From Methylophilales bacterium (GTDB taxonomy: Bacteria > Pseudomonadota > Gammaproteobacteria > Burkholderiales > Methylophilaceae): DNA of 64,000 bases. The stretch covers positions 1 through 64,000 of the forward strand of contig CP081940.1 of NCBI GenBank assembly GCA_019823025.1, in the 5' to 3' direction. The translations under genes and the position numbers were made by a program. Below are positions 46,366 through 54,525 of this stretch, piece by piece. How positions within the stretch are numbered: the first letter of the stretch is position 1; each line of letters begins with the position of its first letter. The notes under the pieces are model-generated. The model made no database searches. It was not told where the DNA came from and was given only the letters and a program-made list of their open reading frames with translations.

Positions 46366-46398
46366 ATATAAAACCATTTGGAAAAAATGGTTTTATAT
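46366..46398. promoter_or_regulatory. 14-bp perfect inverted repeat before the zinc locus
   Basis: ATATAAAACCATTT (46366-46379) and AAATGGTTTTATAT (46385-46398) pair perfectly around a 5-nt loop, ending 17 bp before the ATG at 46415. It could be an operator for a metal regulator or an RNA hairpin in the leader. It does not match the usual Zur box. Confidence 0.65.
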
Positions 46399-46414
46399 TA
46401 TAAGATCACCTAAT

Positions 46415-46747
46415 ATGAAGAAAAACCTATCATTTATACTTGTCCTATTAAGCCTTTTATTTAATATACAAGTGGGCTTCACGCATGATATAGAGCATCC
46501 ATATCATGATAACGAGCACACTGAGGATTTGCATCATGATAGTGACCACCATGATGATGTTAAAAATAATAATTTAATTGAATGTGAGGATTGTACATTT
46601 ACAGTCACGGACCATTCAGCCAAAACGACAAATCTTTCATCTGATTTTGATTTTTCTTTTAATCAAACATTTCAAATTAACGACAATTACCTTGTAAGAG
46701 ATGCATTCTCCCTTGGTATTGCCGCTTACCAATCCAGAGCCCCTTAA
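46415..46747 (+). CDS. His-rich exported protein of a zinc-uptake locus, DUF2946-like
   Basis: An about 110-residue exported protein. The start at 46415 (MKKNLSFILVLLSLLF) gives a normal signal peptide; an ATG at 46361 would add residues encoded by the inverted repeat and is less likely. The mature protein opens with a histidine-rich segment (HDIEHPYHDNEHTEDLHHDS and on, about 11 His), then CEDC, and ends AYQSRAP. CxxC plus terminal RAP(P) is shared with the protein at 676-1032, which precedes the copper-type receptor. It precedes a ZnuD-like receptor by 57 bp. Periplasmic zinc binding is inferred. Confidence 0.78.
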   Translation: MKKNLSFILVLLSLLFNIQVGFTHDIEHPYHDNEHTEDLHHDSDHHDDVKNNNLIECEDCTFTVTDHSAKTTNLSSDFDFSFNQTFQINDNYLVRDAFSLGIAAYQSRAP

Positions 46748-46804
46748 AAACCTAAAAATTTATTTAAAGAAGTTTAATCAAAATTTATTTTTAGGAGAAA
46801 CACT

Positions 46805-48856
46805 GTGCGTTTAAGATATTTATTATTCGCTCTACCAATAATTGGTACGAGTGCTTATGCAGATGGGGTTGGACATGTCCAATTACAACAAGTCCCTGTA
46901 ACTGCTAACCCATTAAAGTTATCGAATGATGAAATGGTAAAACCCATTCAAATTTATAATGGTGAAGAATTAAGTAGACTAAGGGACTCGTCTCTTGGTG
47001 CTACGTTAAATGGTACTCCAGGGGTATCTAATTCTGCCTTTGGCGATGCTATCGGTAGGCCTGTCATAAGGGGTATGAGCAATAATCGTGTTCAAATCTT
47101 AAATAATGGCCTTCAAATTAATGATGTCTCAGCTATGTCTGGTGATCATAGTGTTGCGATTGATACATTAGCAGCCGAGCAAATTGAAATCGTAAGAGGT
47201 CCTGCAGCTGTTATATATGGTGGTGGCGCTACGGGTGGTGTGATTAATATTATTGATAACAGAATTCATAGTGAATACTACGAAGGCCTAATGGGTGCCT
47301 ATGACTTAGGTACGGGTGGGGCAAATAATGAGCAGGCGGGTTCGTTTTTAATTGACTACGGTATCAATGACGTAATGATTCATGTGGATGGTTATGATCG
47401 TTCCAGTAAAAACTTGAAAATTCCAGGTCTGTCAGTGTCTAAGTATTTAAATGAAGCCGAGCCAGAAGAGTACCCAAGAGATAAATATGGTGATGACACA
47501 TTAGTTAATTCTTATGTTGAAAGCCAAGGGGGATCTGTTGGTATTTCTAAAATTAACGATCAAGGCTATACAGGTTTATCTTACTCAAACCACCAAATGG
47601 AATACGGGATTCCGCTCGAGGACGGTGCTTACATCGATATGGATGTAGATAAGTATGACTTTAAAATGGAAAGAAAAGATATTGCAACTAATATTGATAA
47701 TTTTAAGTTTGCGTTTGCCTTTTCTGACTACTATCACAAAGAAGTAGAGCCTGAAGGTGAAATCGGGACAGATTATATTGATAAACAATTTGATGGGAAA
47801 GTTGAATTTGCCCACTCATTTTTTAACACACCCGGTGTCATTGGAATCGATGCAGGGCAGGGCAGGTTTTCTAAGGATGCGGGTAAACCTTTGATTGCAA
47901 ATAATCAGAATAAAGACATCGCTATTTATTTCTTAGAAGATTTTGAGTTTATTGATCACACTATTAGCTTTGGATTTAGGCAAGGCTATACGAAATATGA
48001 TGCTAATAGTTTCACGAGTGATAATGGAGCAACAGAACCAGGCGGTGAGGAAAGTGAAACAACCTTTGATGCATCAGAAGAGGACTTTAATCTTACCAAT
48101 GCATCCATAGGATCTGTTTTTAATTTAAATCCAAATTGGTCATTATCGGTTAATGTGAGTCACGTAGAGAGGGCACCTGCGATGAATGAGCTCTATATCT
48201 ATGGTGAGCATCATGCAACAGAGACCATCGAACAAGGTGACAGGAATTTAAAGAAAGAGAAATCTAATGGAATTGATACAATCATTTCATGGCAGGATGG
48301 AAAAACTAAGTTGTCCTTTAGTCCGTTTTATACCCGCTTTGACGACTATATTGCTGAAATCAATACCGGCACTGTTCAATACCATGAACACGAAGGTGAA
48401 GAAGAGGCATTAGATGTCTATCAATATCAAAGTGTCCCAGCAGACTTTTATGGGTATGAATTTGAGGGAAGCAGAGAAATAACCACAAATTACACTGCAG
48501 ATGTTTGGGGTGACTATGTTCGAGGCAAAAATAGGGATGGAGGTAATTTACCATTAATGCCTGCGATGAGAATTGGAACAGGTCATAACTACCAATGGAA
48601 CAGGTTCAATACAGGAGTAGAAGTCATGCACGTTTTTGAGCAAGATAAGCTTGCTGAAAATGAATATAAGACGGATGATTACACTGATATATCTGCTTAT
48701 GTAAGTTATGCGCTTCCTGTAGAAGCTAATATTATTCTCTCTGTAAAGGGGACTAATTTACTTGACTCAACACAAAGAGAGAGCACATCAATCATAAAAG
48801 ATAAAACACCATTAGGTGCTCGTGCTGTGATATTTGGGATGACCGGTACCTTTTAG
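46805..48856 (+). CDS. ZnuD-like TonB-dependent zinc receptor
   Basis: A 683-residue outer-membrane receptor, starting at GTG with TAGGAGAAA upstream. The signal peptide ends near SAYA. The plug is of the ZnuD type (QLQQVPVTANPLK, GRPVIRGMSNNRVQILNNGLQIND, SAMSGDHSVAIDTLAAEQIEIVRGPA). Barrel loops are rich in His, Asp and Glu; YGEHHATET and YHEHEGEEEALD recall the zinc-binding loops of ZnuD. It ends in a terminal phenylalanine. Between a His-rich exported protein and a DUF1826 gene, it is very probably for zinc uptake. Confidence 0.88.
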   Translation: MRLRYLLFALPIIGTSAYADGVGHVQLQQVPVTANPLKLSNDEMVKPIQIYNGEELSRLRDSSLGATLNGTPGVSNSAFGDAIGRPVIRGMSNNRVQILNNGLQINDVSAMSGDHSVAIDTLAAEQIEIVRGPAAVIYGGGATGGVINIIDNRIHSEYYEGLMGAYDLGTGGANNEQAGSFLIDYGINDVMIHVDGYDRSSKNLKIPGLSVSKYLNEAEPEEYPRDKYGDDTLVNSYVESQGGSVGISKINDQGYTGLSYSNHQMEYGIPLEDGAYIDMDVDKYDFKMERKDIATNIDNFKFAFAFSDYYHKEVEPEGEIGTDYIDKQFDGKVEFAHSFFNTPGVIGIDAGQGRFSKDAGKPLIANNQNKDIAIYFLEDFEFIDHTISFGFRQGYTKYDANSFTSDNGATEPGGEESETTFDASEEDFNLTNASIGSVFNLNPNWSLSVNVSHVERAPAMNELYIYGEHHATETIEQGDRNLKKEKSNGIDTIISWQDGKTKLSFSPFYTRFDDYIAEINTGTVQYHEHEGEEEALDVYQYQSVPADFYGYEFEGSREITTNYTADVWGDYVRGKNRDGGNLPLMPAMRIGTGHNYQWNRFNTGVEVMHVFEQDKLAENEYKTDDYTDISAYVSYALPVEANIILSVKGTNLLDSTQRESTSIIKDKTPLGARAVIFGMTGTF

Positions 48857-48874
48857 TAAAAAGTAAGCTTTTTA

Positions 48875-48898
48875 AACTCCCCTTTGAAAAGGGGAGTT
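48875..48898. terminator. Hairpin after the ZnuD-like gene
   Basis: AACTCCCCTT-TGAA-AAGGGGAGTT is a stable 10-bp stem 18 bp after the stop. The trailing T-run is short, so it may terminate partially and reduce expression of the downstream DUF1826 gene. Confidence 0.7.
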
Positions 48899-48926
48899 AT
48901 CTTAAAACATATTTTTTTACTTATAA

Positions 48927-49622
48927 ATGGGAACAAATCCAATGAAACCATTAATCACGGCAACTGAGGTTCCAGTAATATCCAATCAGTTCTGGAGAGG
49001 TAATGATGTAAATCATGTTGATGTCCTCGCAGATATTTATCAAGAAAATACAAACATTGTTGTTTGGAAACGGAGCCTAACTGATAAGTTGCTTGAGGCT
49101 TCAAATATTGTTCTTTCAACAAACCCTGATTTGGAAATATCTCTTGTTGTTTCTCCTCAAGATACTGTTTCTGTCTTACAGGGAAGATTAAATTCATCAA
49201 AGATGATAATGATCTTAATTGAAGATATTCATAGGCTTGTAAATATGTTTTGTGATCTTTTTGATCTTAAACGCGTAGGCTTGAGATTGACCTCACTAAA
49301 ACATGCGATGTGTCCAAGGTTCCATGTCGATAATGTTCCATGTCGACTGATTACAACCTACCAGGGTATCGCAACAGAATGGTTATCACATAATGATGCC
49401 GATCGAAGCAAACTTGGTATTGGCAATAAGGGTAAGCCAGATTCACAGTCTGGAATTTATCAAGATGAATCTGATGTTCAACAATTAAGCCAAGGAGATG
49501 TCGCCTTGTTAAAGGGTGAAGCGTGGCTTGGGAATGAGGGTAAAGGACTTATTCATCGCTCACCTCAATTGTATGATCAAGCATCTCGATTAATTCTAAC
49601 AATTGACTTTATTGATGATTAA
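48927..49622 (+). CDS. DUF1826 family protein, zinc-regulon associated
   Basis: A 231-residue cytoplasmic protein of the DUF1826 family. Recognisable segments are NTNIVVWKR, the central LTSLKHAMCPRFHVDNVPCRLITTYQGIATEWL, and GDVALLKGEAW. The conserved Cys/His pair in MCPRFHVDNVPC may bind metal. DUF1826 genes are known to occur in zinc-limitation regulons with ZnuD-type receptors and COG0523 GTPases. The biochemical role is unknown. An alternative start is the ATG at 48942. Confidence 0.85.
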   Translation: MGTNPMKPLITATEVPVISNQFWRGNDVNHVDVLADIYQENTNIVVWKRSLTDKLLEASNIVLSTNPDLEISLVVSPQDTVSVLQGRLNSSKMIMILIEDIHRLVNMFCDLFDLKRVGLRLTSLKHAMCPRFHVDNVPCRLITTYQGIATEWLSHNDADRSKLGIGNKGKPDSQSGIYQDESDVQQLSQGDVALLKGEAWLGNEGKGLIHRSPQLYDQASRLILTIDFIDD

Positions 49623-49660
49623 GTGAGATTATAAAAATAGAATATTTTTTTAAGAATCAA

Positions 49661-49876
49661 ATGAGTAAATATACAAACACTCTAGCCAACCTATCTTACT
49701 TATTCGGTATGGCTATTTTAATCCTTGGCTTAGTTGACAGAAAAATGCGCTTGATGGCTGTTAGTGATGTCCAGTGGGTTATTCTTTCTCTTGTCTTGGG
49801 TATTTTTTTTCCAATATTACTAAATGCACTTTTCTTTAAAAAGTTTTCAATGCACTTTTGGAATAAATTTAATTAA
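49661..49876 (+). CDS. Small two-helix membrane protein, unknown function
   Basis: A 71-residue protein with two membrane helices (residues ~8-25 and ~38-58) joined by a loop containing DRKMRLMAVSDVQW, and a basic, aromatic C-terminus. No family recognised. It follows the DUF1826 gene by 38 bp on the same strand and converges with the next gene, 7 bp apart. Confidence 0.6.
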   Translation: MSKYTNTLANLSYLFGMAILILGLVDRKMRLMAVSDVQWVILSLVLGIFFPILLNALFFKKFSMHFWNKFN

Positions 49877-49883
49877 CTCGAAA

Positions 49884-50198
49884 TTATTTAGTTAGGCGCT
49901 CGTTCACATCCGCGGCAAAACCCTCATAAGTTCTTAAGGCGGTAACGTCTACCTTTACATGCTGACCCATGCGTTTCATTATGGGTAGATCAAGTAAAAT
50001 CTGATCAAGCATTTCCATACTTTCAACATTTACTATAGCAATTACCCGGCGATCTCCAACGGCCTTCCATAGGTCAACCACAACCCCAGCCTTTTTTGCA
50101 CCAACGGCGGCAGTTGCTTCTTCAGACCATATGTCAAAGAGATCGTTTTGTGACATTTCGGCTGAATATTCAACACGAAAATCTAAATGAAATAACAT
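49884..50198 (-). CDS. Muconolactone-isomerase-like (CatC fold) protein
   Basis: A 104-residue ferredoxin-like alpha+beta protein of the muconolactone delta-isomerase family. MLFHLDFRVEYSAEMSQNDLFDIWSEEA, KKAGVVVDLWKAVGDRRVIAIV and LDLPIMKRMGQHVKVDVTAL follow the family closely. There are no catechol-degradation genes nearby, so the catalytic role of CatC is doubtful; many such stand-alone proteins are of unknown function. It sits between small genes of unknown function. Confidence 0.8.
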   Translation of the reverse strand: MLFHLDFRVEYSAEMSQNDLFDIWSEEATAAVGAKKAGVVVDLWKAVGDRRVIAIVNVESMEMLDQILLDLPIMKRMGQHVKVDVTALRTYEGFAADVNERLTK

Positions 50199-50223
50199 TT
50201 TTACCCTTCCTAATAATTAATTT

Positions 50224-50526
50224 TTAATCAATAAATTCATAAAAGCTACATAAGAAGCTATATTTTTTAACATCTATCTCTTCAACTGCACCAGAGTCTT
50301 TTTCACCACCATCAATCTCAACCTCGACGCAGGCACCGACCTTTGCGTTACCATCTTCTTCATCAATTTCAGTTTCACTCGTAACTTGGTATGACTTGCC
50401 ATCAATGATCCATTCACCCTCAAATGAATTCTCAGGCATGCTTTCTATTTTTCCGTAAAACTCTTCATCTGCAAAAGCACTACTCATAAAACCTAATAAA
50501 AATAACAAAGATAAAATTTTTCTCAT
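50224..50526 (-). CDS. Exported DUF5666-like single-domain protein
   Basis: A 100-residue periplasmic protein with a signal peptide (cleavage after SSAFA). The mature domain is a small beta-barrel: EFYGKIESMPENSFEGEWIIDGKSYQVTSETEI, then VGACVEVEIDGGE. This is the DUF5666 pattern, usually occurring as repeats; here there is one copy. Function unknown, with a possible nickel or periplasmic-stress association in other bacteria not supported here. The C-terminus has an extra cysteine (FLCSFYEFID). Confidence 0.72.
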   Translation of the reverse strand: MRKILSLLFLLGFMSSAFADEEFYGKIESMPENSFEGEWIIDGKSYQVTSETEIDEEDGNAKVGACVEVEIDGGEKDSGAVEEIDVKKYSFLCSFYEFID

Positions 50527-50618
50527 GACGATTCTCCTTTTTTAATGAAATGATTATACCCGAAATGTTTTAAAGAAGAATGAACTCATCAAACGATATA
50601 GTTGTCTTTAATGTATAT

Positions 50619-50681
50619 CTCGCTTGTGGTTTTTTCTTTTTTAAAAATCATCAAAAGTGGTTTTACCCTTCCACAAGCGGG
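50619..50681. promoter_or_regulatory. Long-range inverted repeat upstream of MCPAC gene
   Basis: CGCTTGTGG (50621-50629) pairs perfectly with CCACAAGCG (50671-50679), and the stem could extend by a T-G and a C-G pair. The 41-nt loop contains T- and A-runs. It ends about 50 bp before the ATG at 50731, and could be a structured leader. Confidence 0.45.
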
Positions 50682-50730
50682 TACCTTTCTCTATTTAATC
50701 TTTACAACTCATGAAAAATAAATCAATGTA

Positions 50731-51027
50731 ATGTGCCCAGCTTGTTATATAAATGGATTCTTATTTTTAATTTTTGGGGCGAGTGGCGCCGCCATAGCAA
50801 GCAATCCCTATGTCATGTTGATAGCGACTATATTAACTTTGATAGGATTTTATTGGATGTGGAAGGCATGGAAAAGAAGGAGCAAAGGAAAGGTAATGAA
50901 AAATATTAAGACAACAATCATCTTCATTTTAATTTTTGTTGCTGGCTTTATAACTGCTTCATTTATTACCCATGGCTATTTCAAAAATATTTATGAAAAC
51001 AAGATAAGTGTAACTTCAAAAAACTAA
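50731..51027 (+). CDS. Small membrane protein with N-terminal CPAC motif
   Basis: A 98-residue protein beginning MCPACYINGF, with a thioredoxin-like CxxC at the very N-terminus. Two to three membrane helices follow (residues ~8-25, ~28-45 and ~62-82), separated by a basic segment KAWKRRSKGK. I do not recognise a named family, although short MCPxC membrane proteins occur in many proteobacteria. It is 36 bp upstream of the DUF2721 gene and may be co-transcribed. Confidence 0.65.
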   Translation: MCPACYINGFLFLIFGASGAAIASNPYVMLIATILTLIGFYWMWKAWKRRSKGKVMKNIKTTIIFILIFVAGFITASFITHGYFKNIYENKISVTSKN

Positions 51028-51063
51028 GTGGTAGAATTAAGTTTTAAAAATAAATAAAAAGAC

Positions 51064-51474
51064 ATGATTGAATTCGCTGAAGTTGCTACAGTTATTCAGC
51101 TAGCCGTTGCTCCTGCTTTCTTGCTGACAGGTATAGGAGCTATTTTGGCGGTCATGTCGACAAGACTTTCAAGGATTGTGGATCGATACAGAGTATTAAA
51201 TGAAGGTCCTAAAAAACTCAATATGGAGCATAAGAGGGAAATAGAGTATTTAATTAAACGCTCTAAGTGGACGCATTGGGCGATTGCATTAACTACCGTT
51301 TCAGCTCTATTTGTATGCGTGTTGATCGCGATGATTTTCATTGCGACAGAAGTCAGCTTTAATTTTGACCAGCTGATTACAATTTTATTTATTTTAGCCA
51401 TGACCTTTTTAGTTTTTGGCTTGTTGAGTTTTCTCAAAGAAGTTGACCTCTCTAAAGGCGTTATTAAATTTTAA
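51064..51474 (+). CDS. DUF2721 family membrane protein
   Basis: A 136-residue inner-membrane protein with three helices (residues ~8-30, 73-95, 103-122). The N-terminal signature VIQLAVAPAFLLTGIGAILAVMSTRLSRIVDR is diagnostic of DUF2721. Function unknown. It converges with the broken symporter gene that follows. Confidence 0.85.
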   Translation: MIEFAEVATVIQLAVAPAFLLTGIGAILAVMSTRLSRIVDRYRVLNEGPKKLNMEHKREIEYLIKRSKWTHWAIALTTVSALFVCVLIAMIFIATEVSFNFDQLITILFILAMTFLVFGLLSFLKEVDLSKGVIKF

Positions 51475-51501
51475 TAGACTTTATTTAACCTTTTAAAAAC
51501 C

Positions 51502-52828
51502 TTATTTAAAAAACCGATTTGTTTCTGACTTAAGGATTTTTACCAACAATAAAATTCCAATCAAATTAGGAATAACCATCATGCCGTTCATCACATCCGA
51601 AAAATTCCAAACGAAGGCTAAGCTCATGGTGGCACCAACAAATATAAGAAGTAAGAAGTGAAAAGATTACTTTATAAAAACTAACTACCCTAGCGCCGAA
51701 TAGATACTCAATAGCTTTCTCTCCATAATAACTCCAGCCAATAAGCGTTGAGAAAGCAAAAAGGGCAGAGCATACAGCGACAATAGTTGCCCCTGTGTTA
51801 CCCAGTGTAACCGCGATACTTCTGGCAGTTAATTCAGCAGCACTGATACCCTCTGTCCACACGTCTGTAGTCAAGATAACTAACGCTGTGAGTGTGCAAA
51901 CAATAATCGTATCAATAAATGTCCCCGTCATACTGACTAATGCCTGCCTCACAGGATCATTCGTTTTAGCTGCTGCTGCCACAATAGGCGCTGATCCAAG
52001 TCCAGCCTCATTAGAAAATAGACCACGTGCAACACCAAAGCGGATGGCTGCGGCAAGTGTTGCTCCCACAAAACCACCTGTTGCTGCATGGCCATTAAAT
52101 GCATGGCTAAAGATTAATGAAAAAGCACCCGGTATTTCATCAAATCTTATTACCAAAACAAATAAAACTGTTCCGACATAAAGTAGGATCATAAAAGGAA
52201 CAAAAAATGAGGCGAATCTACCGATAGATTTTATGCCACCGACGATTACGAGGCCAGCAAGTATTGCTAAAACACCACCCGTCCACATAGTAGGGATATC
52301 AAAAACATTGAGAAAAATGGAGGCGGTTGCATTTGCTTGAACCATATTACCTGCACCGAAAGCAGCTAAAAAGGTACAGACAGCAAAAACAGAACCTAAC
52401 CAAGGTAAGCCGGCCCCCTTAGCGATATAGTACATTGGGCCACCCCTCATACCATTGGGACCTTTTTCACGATACTTAACCGCTAATAGTGCTTCTGAGT
52501 ACTTTGTTGACATACCAAAAAGAGCTGTCAACCACATCCAAAAAATAGCACCAGGACCACCTAACGTAATCGCTGTTGCAACACCCACAATATTACCAAT
52601 GCCAACTGTGGCTGCGAGCGCTGTCATGAGTGTAGAAAAGTGAGAAATATCGCCATCTTGATCAGATTTACTAAAAACAATCTTAAAAGCGAGTGGAAGT
52701 GTTCTAAATTGAATTCCTCTGAGTTGAAATGTTAAGAAGATGTGCGTCCCAAATAAAAGAATGAGTAAGGGTGCTCCCCACATCCATCCCGCTAACTGGC
52801 TTACAAATGATTCTAAGGCTTGGAGCAT
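51502..52828 (-). pseudogene. Sodium:alanine symporter (AGCS family), frameshifted near the 3' end
   Basis: An amino-acid/Na+ symporter of the AGCS family: GGPMYYIAKGAG, GAGNMVQANATA, GLFSNEAGLGSAPIVAAAAKT and STLIGWSYYGEKAIEYLFG are family marks. The main frame ends at 51566 with an unnatural tail after SFYKVIFSLL. In the next frame the expected ending continues: LLIFVGATMSLAFVWNFSDV, then MNGMMVIPNLIGILLL, to a TAA at 51502-51504. One extra base (T on the plus strand, about 51652, in CTTCTT-A-CTTCTT read on the coding strand) explains it. The corrected protein would be about 441 residues, the usual length. It may be a true mutation or a sequence error. Confidence 0.85.
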
Positions 52829-52891
52829 AGTTTTGGATAAAAAATATATGAAAATATAAAGATAACATAATTAAATTTTCTTTAAATAAAT

Positions 52892-52924
52892 CCTGACAAT
52901 TTTTAATTTCATCGTCTACCTAAT
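52892..52924 (+). promoter_or_regulatory. ECF-type promoter P1
   Basis: CCTGACAATT, 11 bp, then CGTCTACCTAAT. The same boxes with identical spacing occur at 55285-55317. It lies 26 bp before the ATG of the 83-residue protein and fits the -35/-10 layout of ECF sigma factors (AAC-like -35, CGTC -10). It probably drives the sigma-factor operon. Confidence 0.85.
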
Positions 52925-52950
52925 GAATATTTATAGATAGGGGAAGAAGT

Positions 52951-53202
52951 ATGGAGCGAGATGGAAAAAAATTTAATACAGGAGAGATTCCATTAAGAAT
53001 TCAAAATATCCTGCTTAAGTTTGGTGAAAAGAAAAAGATTGGCATTGCCGAATATCTCAGAACGTTTGATCGACTATCACTTCAAAAAATTGCTAAAAGG
53101 ATGGGTGAGGGGACTATTACAGAAATTGAATATCACCTGGATTGTTATCTAATCCATTCTGAAAATAAAAAAGTCATTATCACTTCAGGTCAAATAACTT
53201 AA
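52951..53202 (+). CDS. Small basic protein, first gene of ECF sigma locus
   Basis: An 83-residue cytoplasmic protein with no recognised family. It is charged and largely helical (PLRIQNILLKFGEKKKIGIAEYLRTFDRLSLQKIAKRMGEGTITEIEYHL), with a pattern that could form a small helical or DNA-binding domain. SD is strong (AGGGGAAGAAG). It begins 26 bp after promoter P1 and is the first gene of the unit that leads to the sigma factor. A regulatory or accessory role is inferred from position only. Confidence 0.7.
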   Translation: MERDGKKFNTGEIPLRIQNILLKFGEKKKIGIAEYLRTFDRLSLQKIAKRMGEGTITEIEYHLDCYLIHSENKKVIITSGQIT

Positions 53203-53295
53203 AAATTTGTTGCAGAGAAATACCTCCTCCTGTTTTTCTTCTGCCGTCGGGCTAGTGCGAAAATCTAGCCACCAATTAAAAGGGAGAGATGCTAA

Positions 53296-53898
53296 ATGAA
53301 AAAAAACATTATATTAATCATAATATTTTGCTTAATGGGCAATATCATTCATGCTAAAAATCTTGAAACTAATGAACTAGAGAGTCAATTCGAACAAAAA
53401 GAAATCGATACATATGAAGATTGGGAGGTAGATAAGTACAATAATATAGTTCGCTATAGTACACACGGTAGCATAGTCCATGGACATCGGTTTGGATGGA
53501 TAAAAAAGGCTGGTAATTGCGATACAGATATTCTTGCTACAACTATCTCAACTCAAAAGAATAATAAAGATCGCCTTAATGATTTTAAAGGTAAAAATAT
53601 TAATTTAAGAATAAATTTTCCTCAGGCAGATGGGGAGGACCCAGCCATTATCAATACAGATTTGATAAGTATATTTGGATTTGCCAATCTGAAAATAGCC
53701 TTCCTTGGAAATTTTATTCAAGGTCAGATGTTTGATTCATTAATGGCATATTTCAATACAATAAGGATTGAAGTTACTAAACCTCACAAAATTTATTTTG
53801 ATATCCCTTCAGATGAATACAGCCTAAATGGGTACGTTGCAGCAAAATTAAAAGCAAAGGAATTATGCGAAGATATTGTAAAAACAACAAGCCTATGA
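53296..53898 (+). CDS. Exported protein of unknown function in ECF sigma locus
   Basis: A 200-residue protein with a signal peptide (cleavage after NIIHA). The mature part has no family I recognise. It opens with acidic sequence, then YSTHGSIVHGHRFGWIKKAGNCDTDILATT, and ends with a charged helix (YVAAKLKAKELCEDIVKTTSL). The two mature cysteines may be bonded. A 6-bp hairpin (GGCTAG/CTAGCC, 53250-53270) precedes its ribosome site AGGGAGAG. It lies between the small basic protein and the sigma factor, suggesting a periplasmic component of that system. Confidence 0.72.
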   Translation: MKKNIILIIIFCLMGNIIHAKNLETNELESQFEQKEIDTYEDWEVDKYNNIVRYSTHGSIVHGHRFGWIKKAGNCDTDILATTISTQKNNKDRLNDFKGKNINLRINFPQADGEDPAIINTDLISIFGFANLKIAFLGNFIQGQMFDSLMAYFNTIRIEVTKPHKIYFDIPSDEYSLNGYVAAKLKAKELCEDIVKTTSL

Positions 53899-53919
53899 AT
53901 ACTAAATAAAGTGGTGTAG

Positions 53920-53941
53920 TTTACTTACAGGAGGAAGTAAA
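53920..53941 (+). promoter_or_regulatory. Hairpin presenting the sigma gene ribosome site
   Basis: TTTACTT and AAGTAAA form a 7-bp stem whose 8-nt loop is ACAGGAGG, the Shine-Dalgarno sequence; the last stem base is the A of the ATG. The weak AU stem could modulate translation of the sigma factor. Confidence 0.45.
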
Positions 53942-54522
53942 TGACAAAAGAAAAGGAATCAAAACGACATCAGGCAACTGAAATTATTCAGTTGTTTAGG
54001 GAGGGTCGTAGCGATGAAGCTTTGGTACTTTTTGAAAAGTATGGCTTTAGAAAAGAGTTTATATGCTTTGCGGTCACAAGAGGTATAGATTATGAAGATG
54101 CGAGTGATCTAGTTCAAAAATTTATTATTGGTAAATTGTATATGAAATCAGATTCAATTGAACATATTGAGTATGCAAGAACCTGGATGTATATGGTTTT
54201 TAGAAATATGATTAATGATCAGGGTAGGGTTCTAACTAAAAATAGAGAGGTATCTCTTGATGAAGCTAGAGATCAATCTTATGAGGAAGCATCAGTTGAG
54301 AAAAACCAAACTAGAAGTGATTGTGTGCAAGAGCAACTTAAAATATTTCGTGATAAGGAACCAAAACATGCAGAAGTCGTGGATTATATTTTGAAAGGCT
54401 TTGATGTTGAAGAAGTAAGGTTAACTATCGGTAGGTCTTATGCGGCCACAAGGCAGTTTATGAGTCAGTGTAGGAAAAAATTTAAGCCTTTTCTAGAGAG
54501 ATGTTTAGAGATTGATGAGTAA
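53941..54522 (+). CDS. ECF-like RNA polymerase sigma factor
   Basis: A 193-residue sigma-70-family protein. Region 2 is visible at residues ~35-95: AVTRGIDYEDASDLVQKFIIGKLY and EYARTWMYMVFRNMINDQGR. Region 4 is the C-terminal helix-turn-helix (EVVDYILKGFDVEEVRLTIGRSYAATRQFMSQCRKKF). It lacks region 3, as ECF factors do, but diverges from common ECF groups. It is preceded by a strong AGGAGG and followed after 3 bp by a membrane protein that is probably its anti-sigma factor. Two ECF-type promoters flank the gene. Confidence 0.85.
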   Translation: MTKEKESKRHQATEIIQLFREGRSDEALVLFEKYGFRKEFICFAVTRGIDYEDASDLVQKFIIGKLYMKSDSIEHIEYARTWMYMVFRNMINDQGRVLTKNREVSLDEARDQSYEEASVEKNQTRSDCVQEQLKIFRDKEPKHAEVVDYILKGFDVEEVRLTIGRSYAATRQFMSQCRKKFKPFLERCLEIDE

Positions 54523-54525
54523 AAA

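Noticed and set aside
49958..49966. CGTCTACCT as a third ECF promoter
   Set aside because: It lies inside the muconolactone-isomerase-like gene and nothing like CCTGACAATT occurs 21 bp upstream.
53231..53252. CCTG...CGTC ahead of the gene at 53296 as another ECF promoter
   Set aside because: The spacing is 5 bp too short and the -35 box lacks GACAATT.
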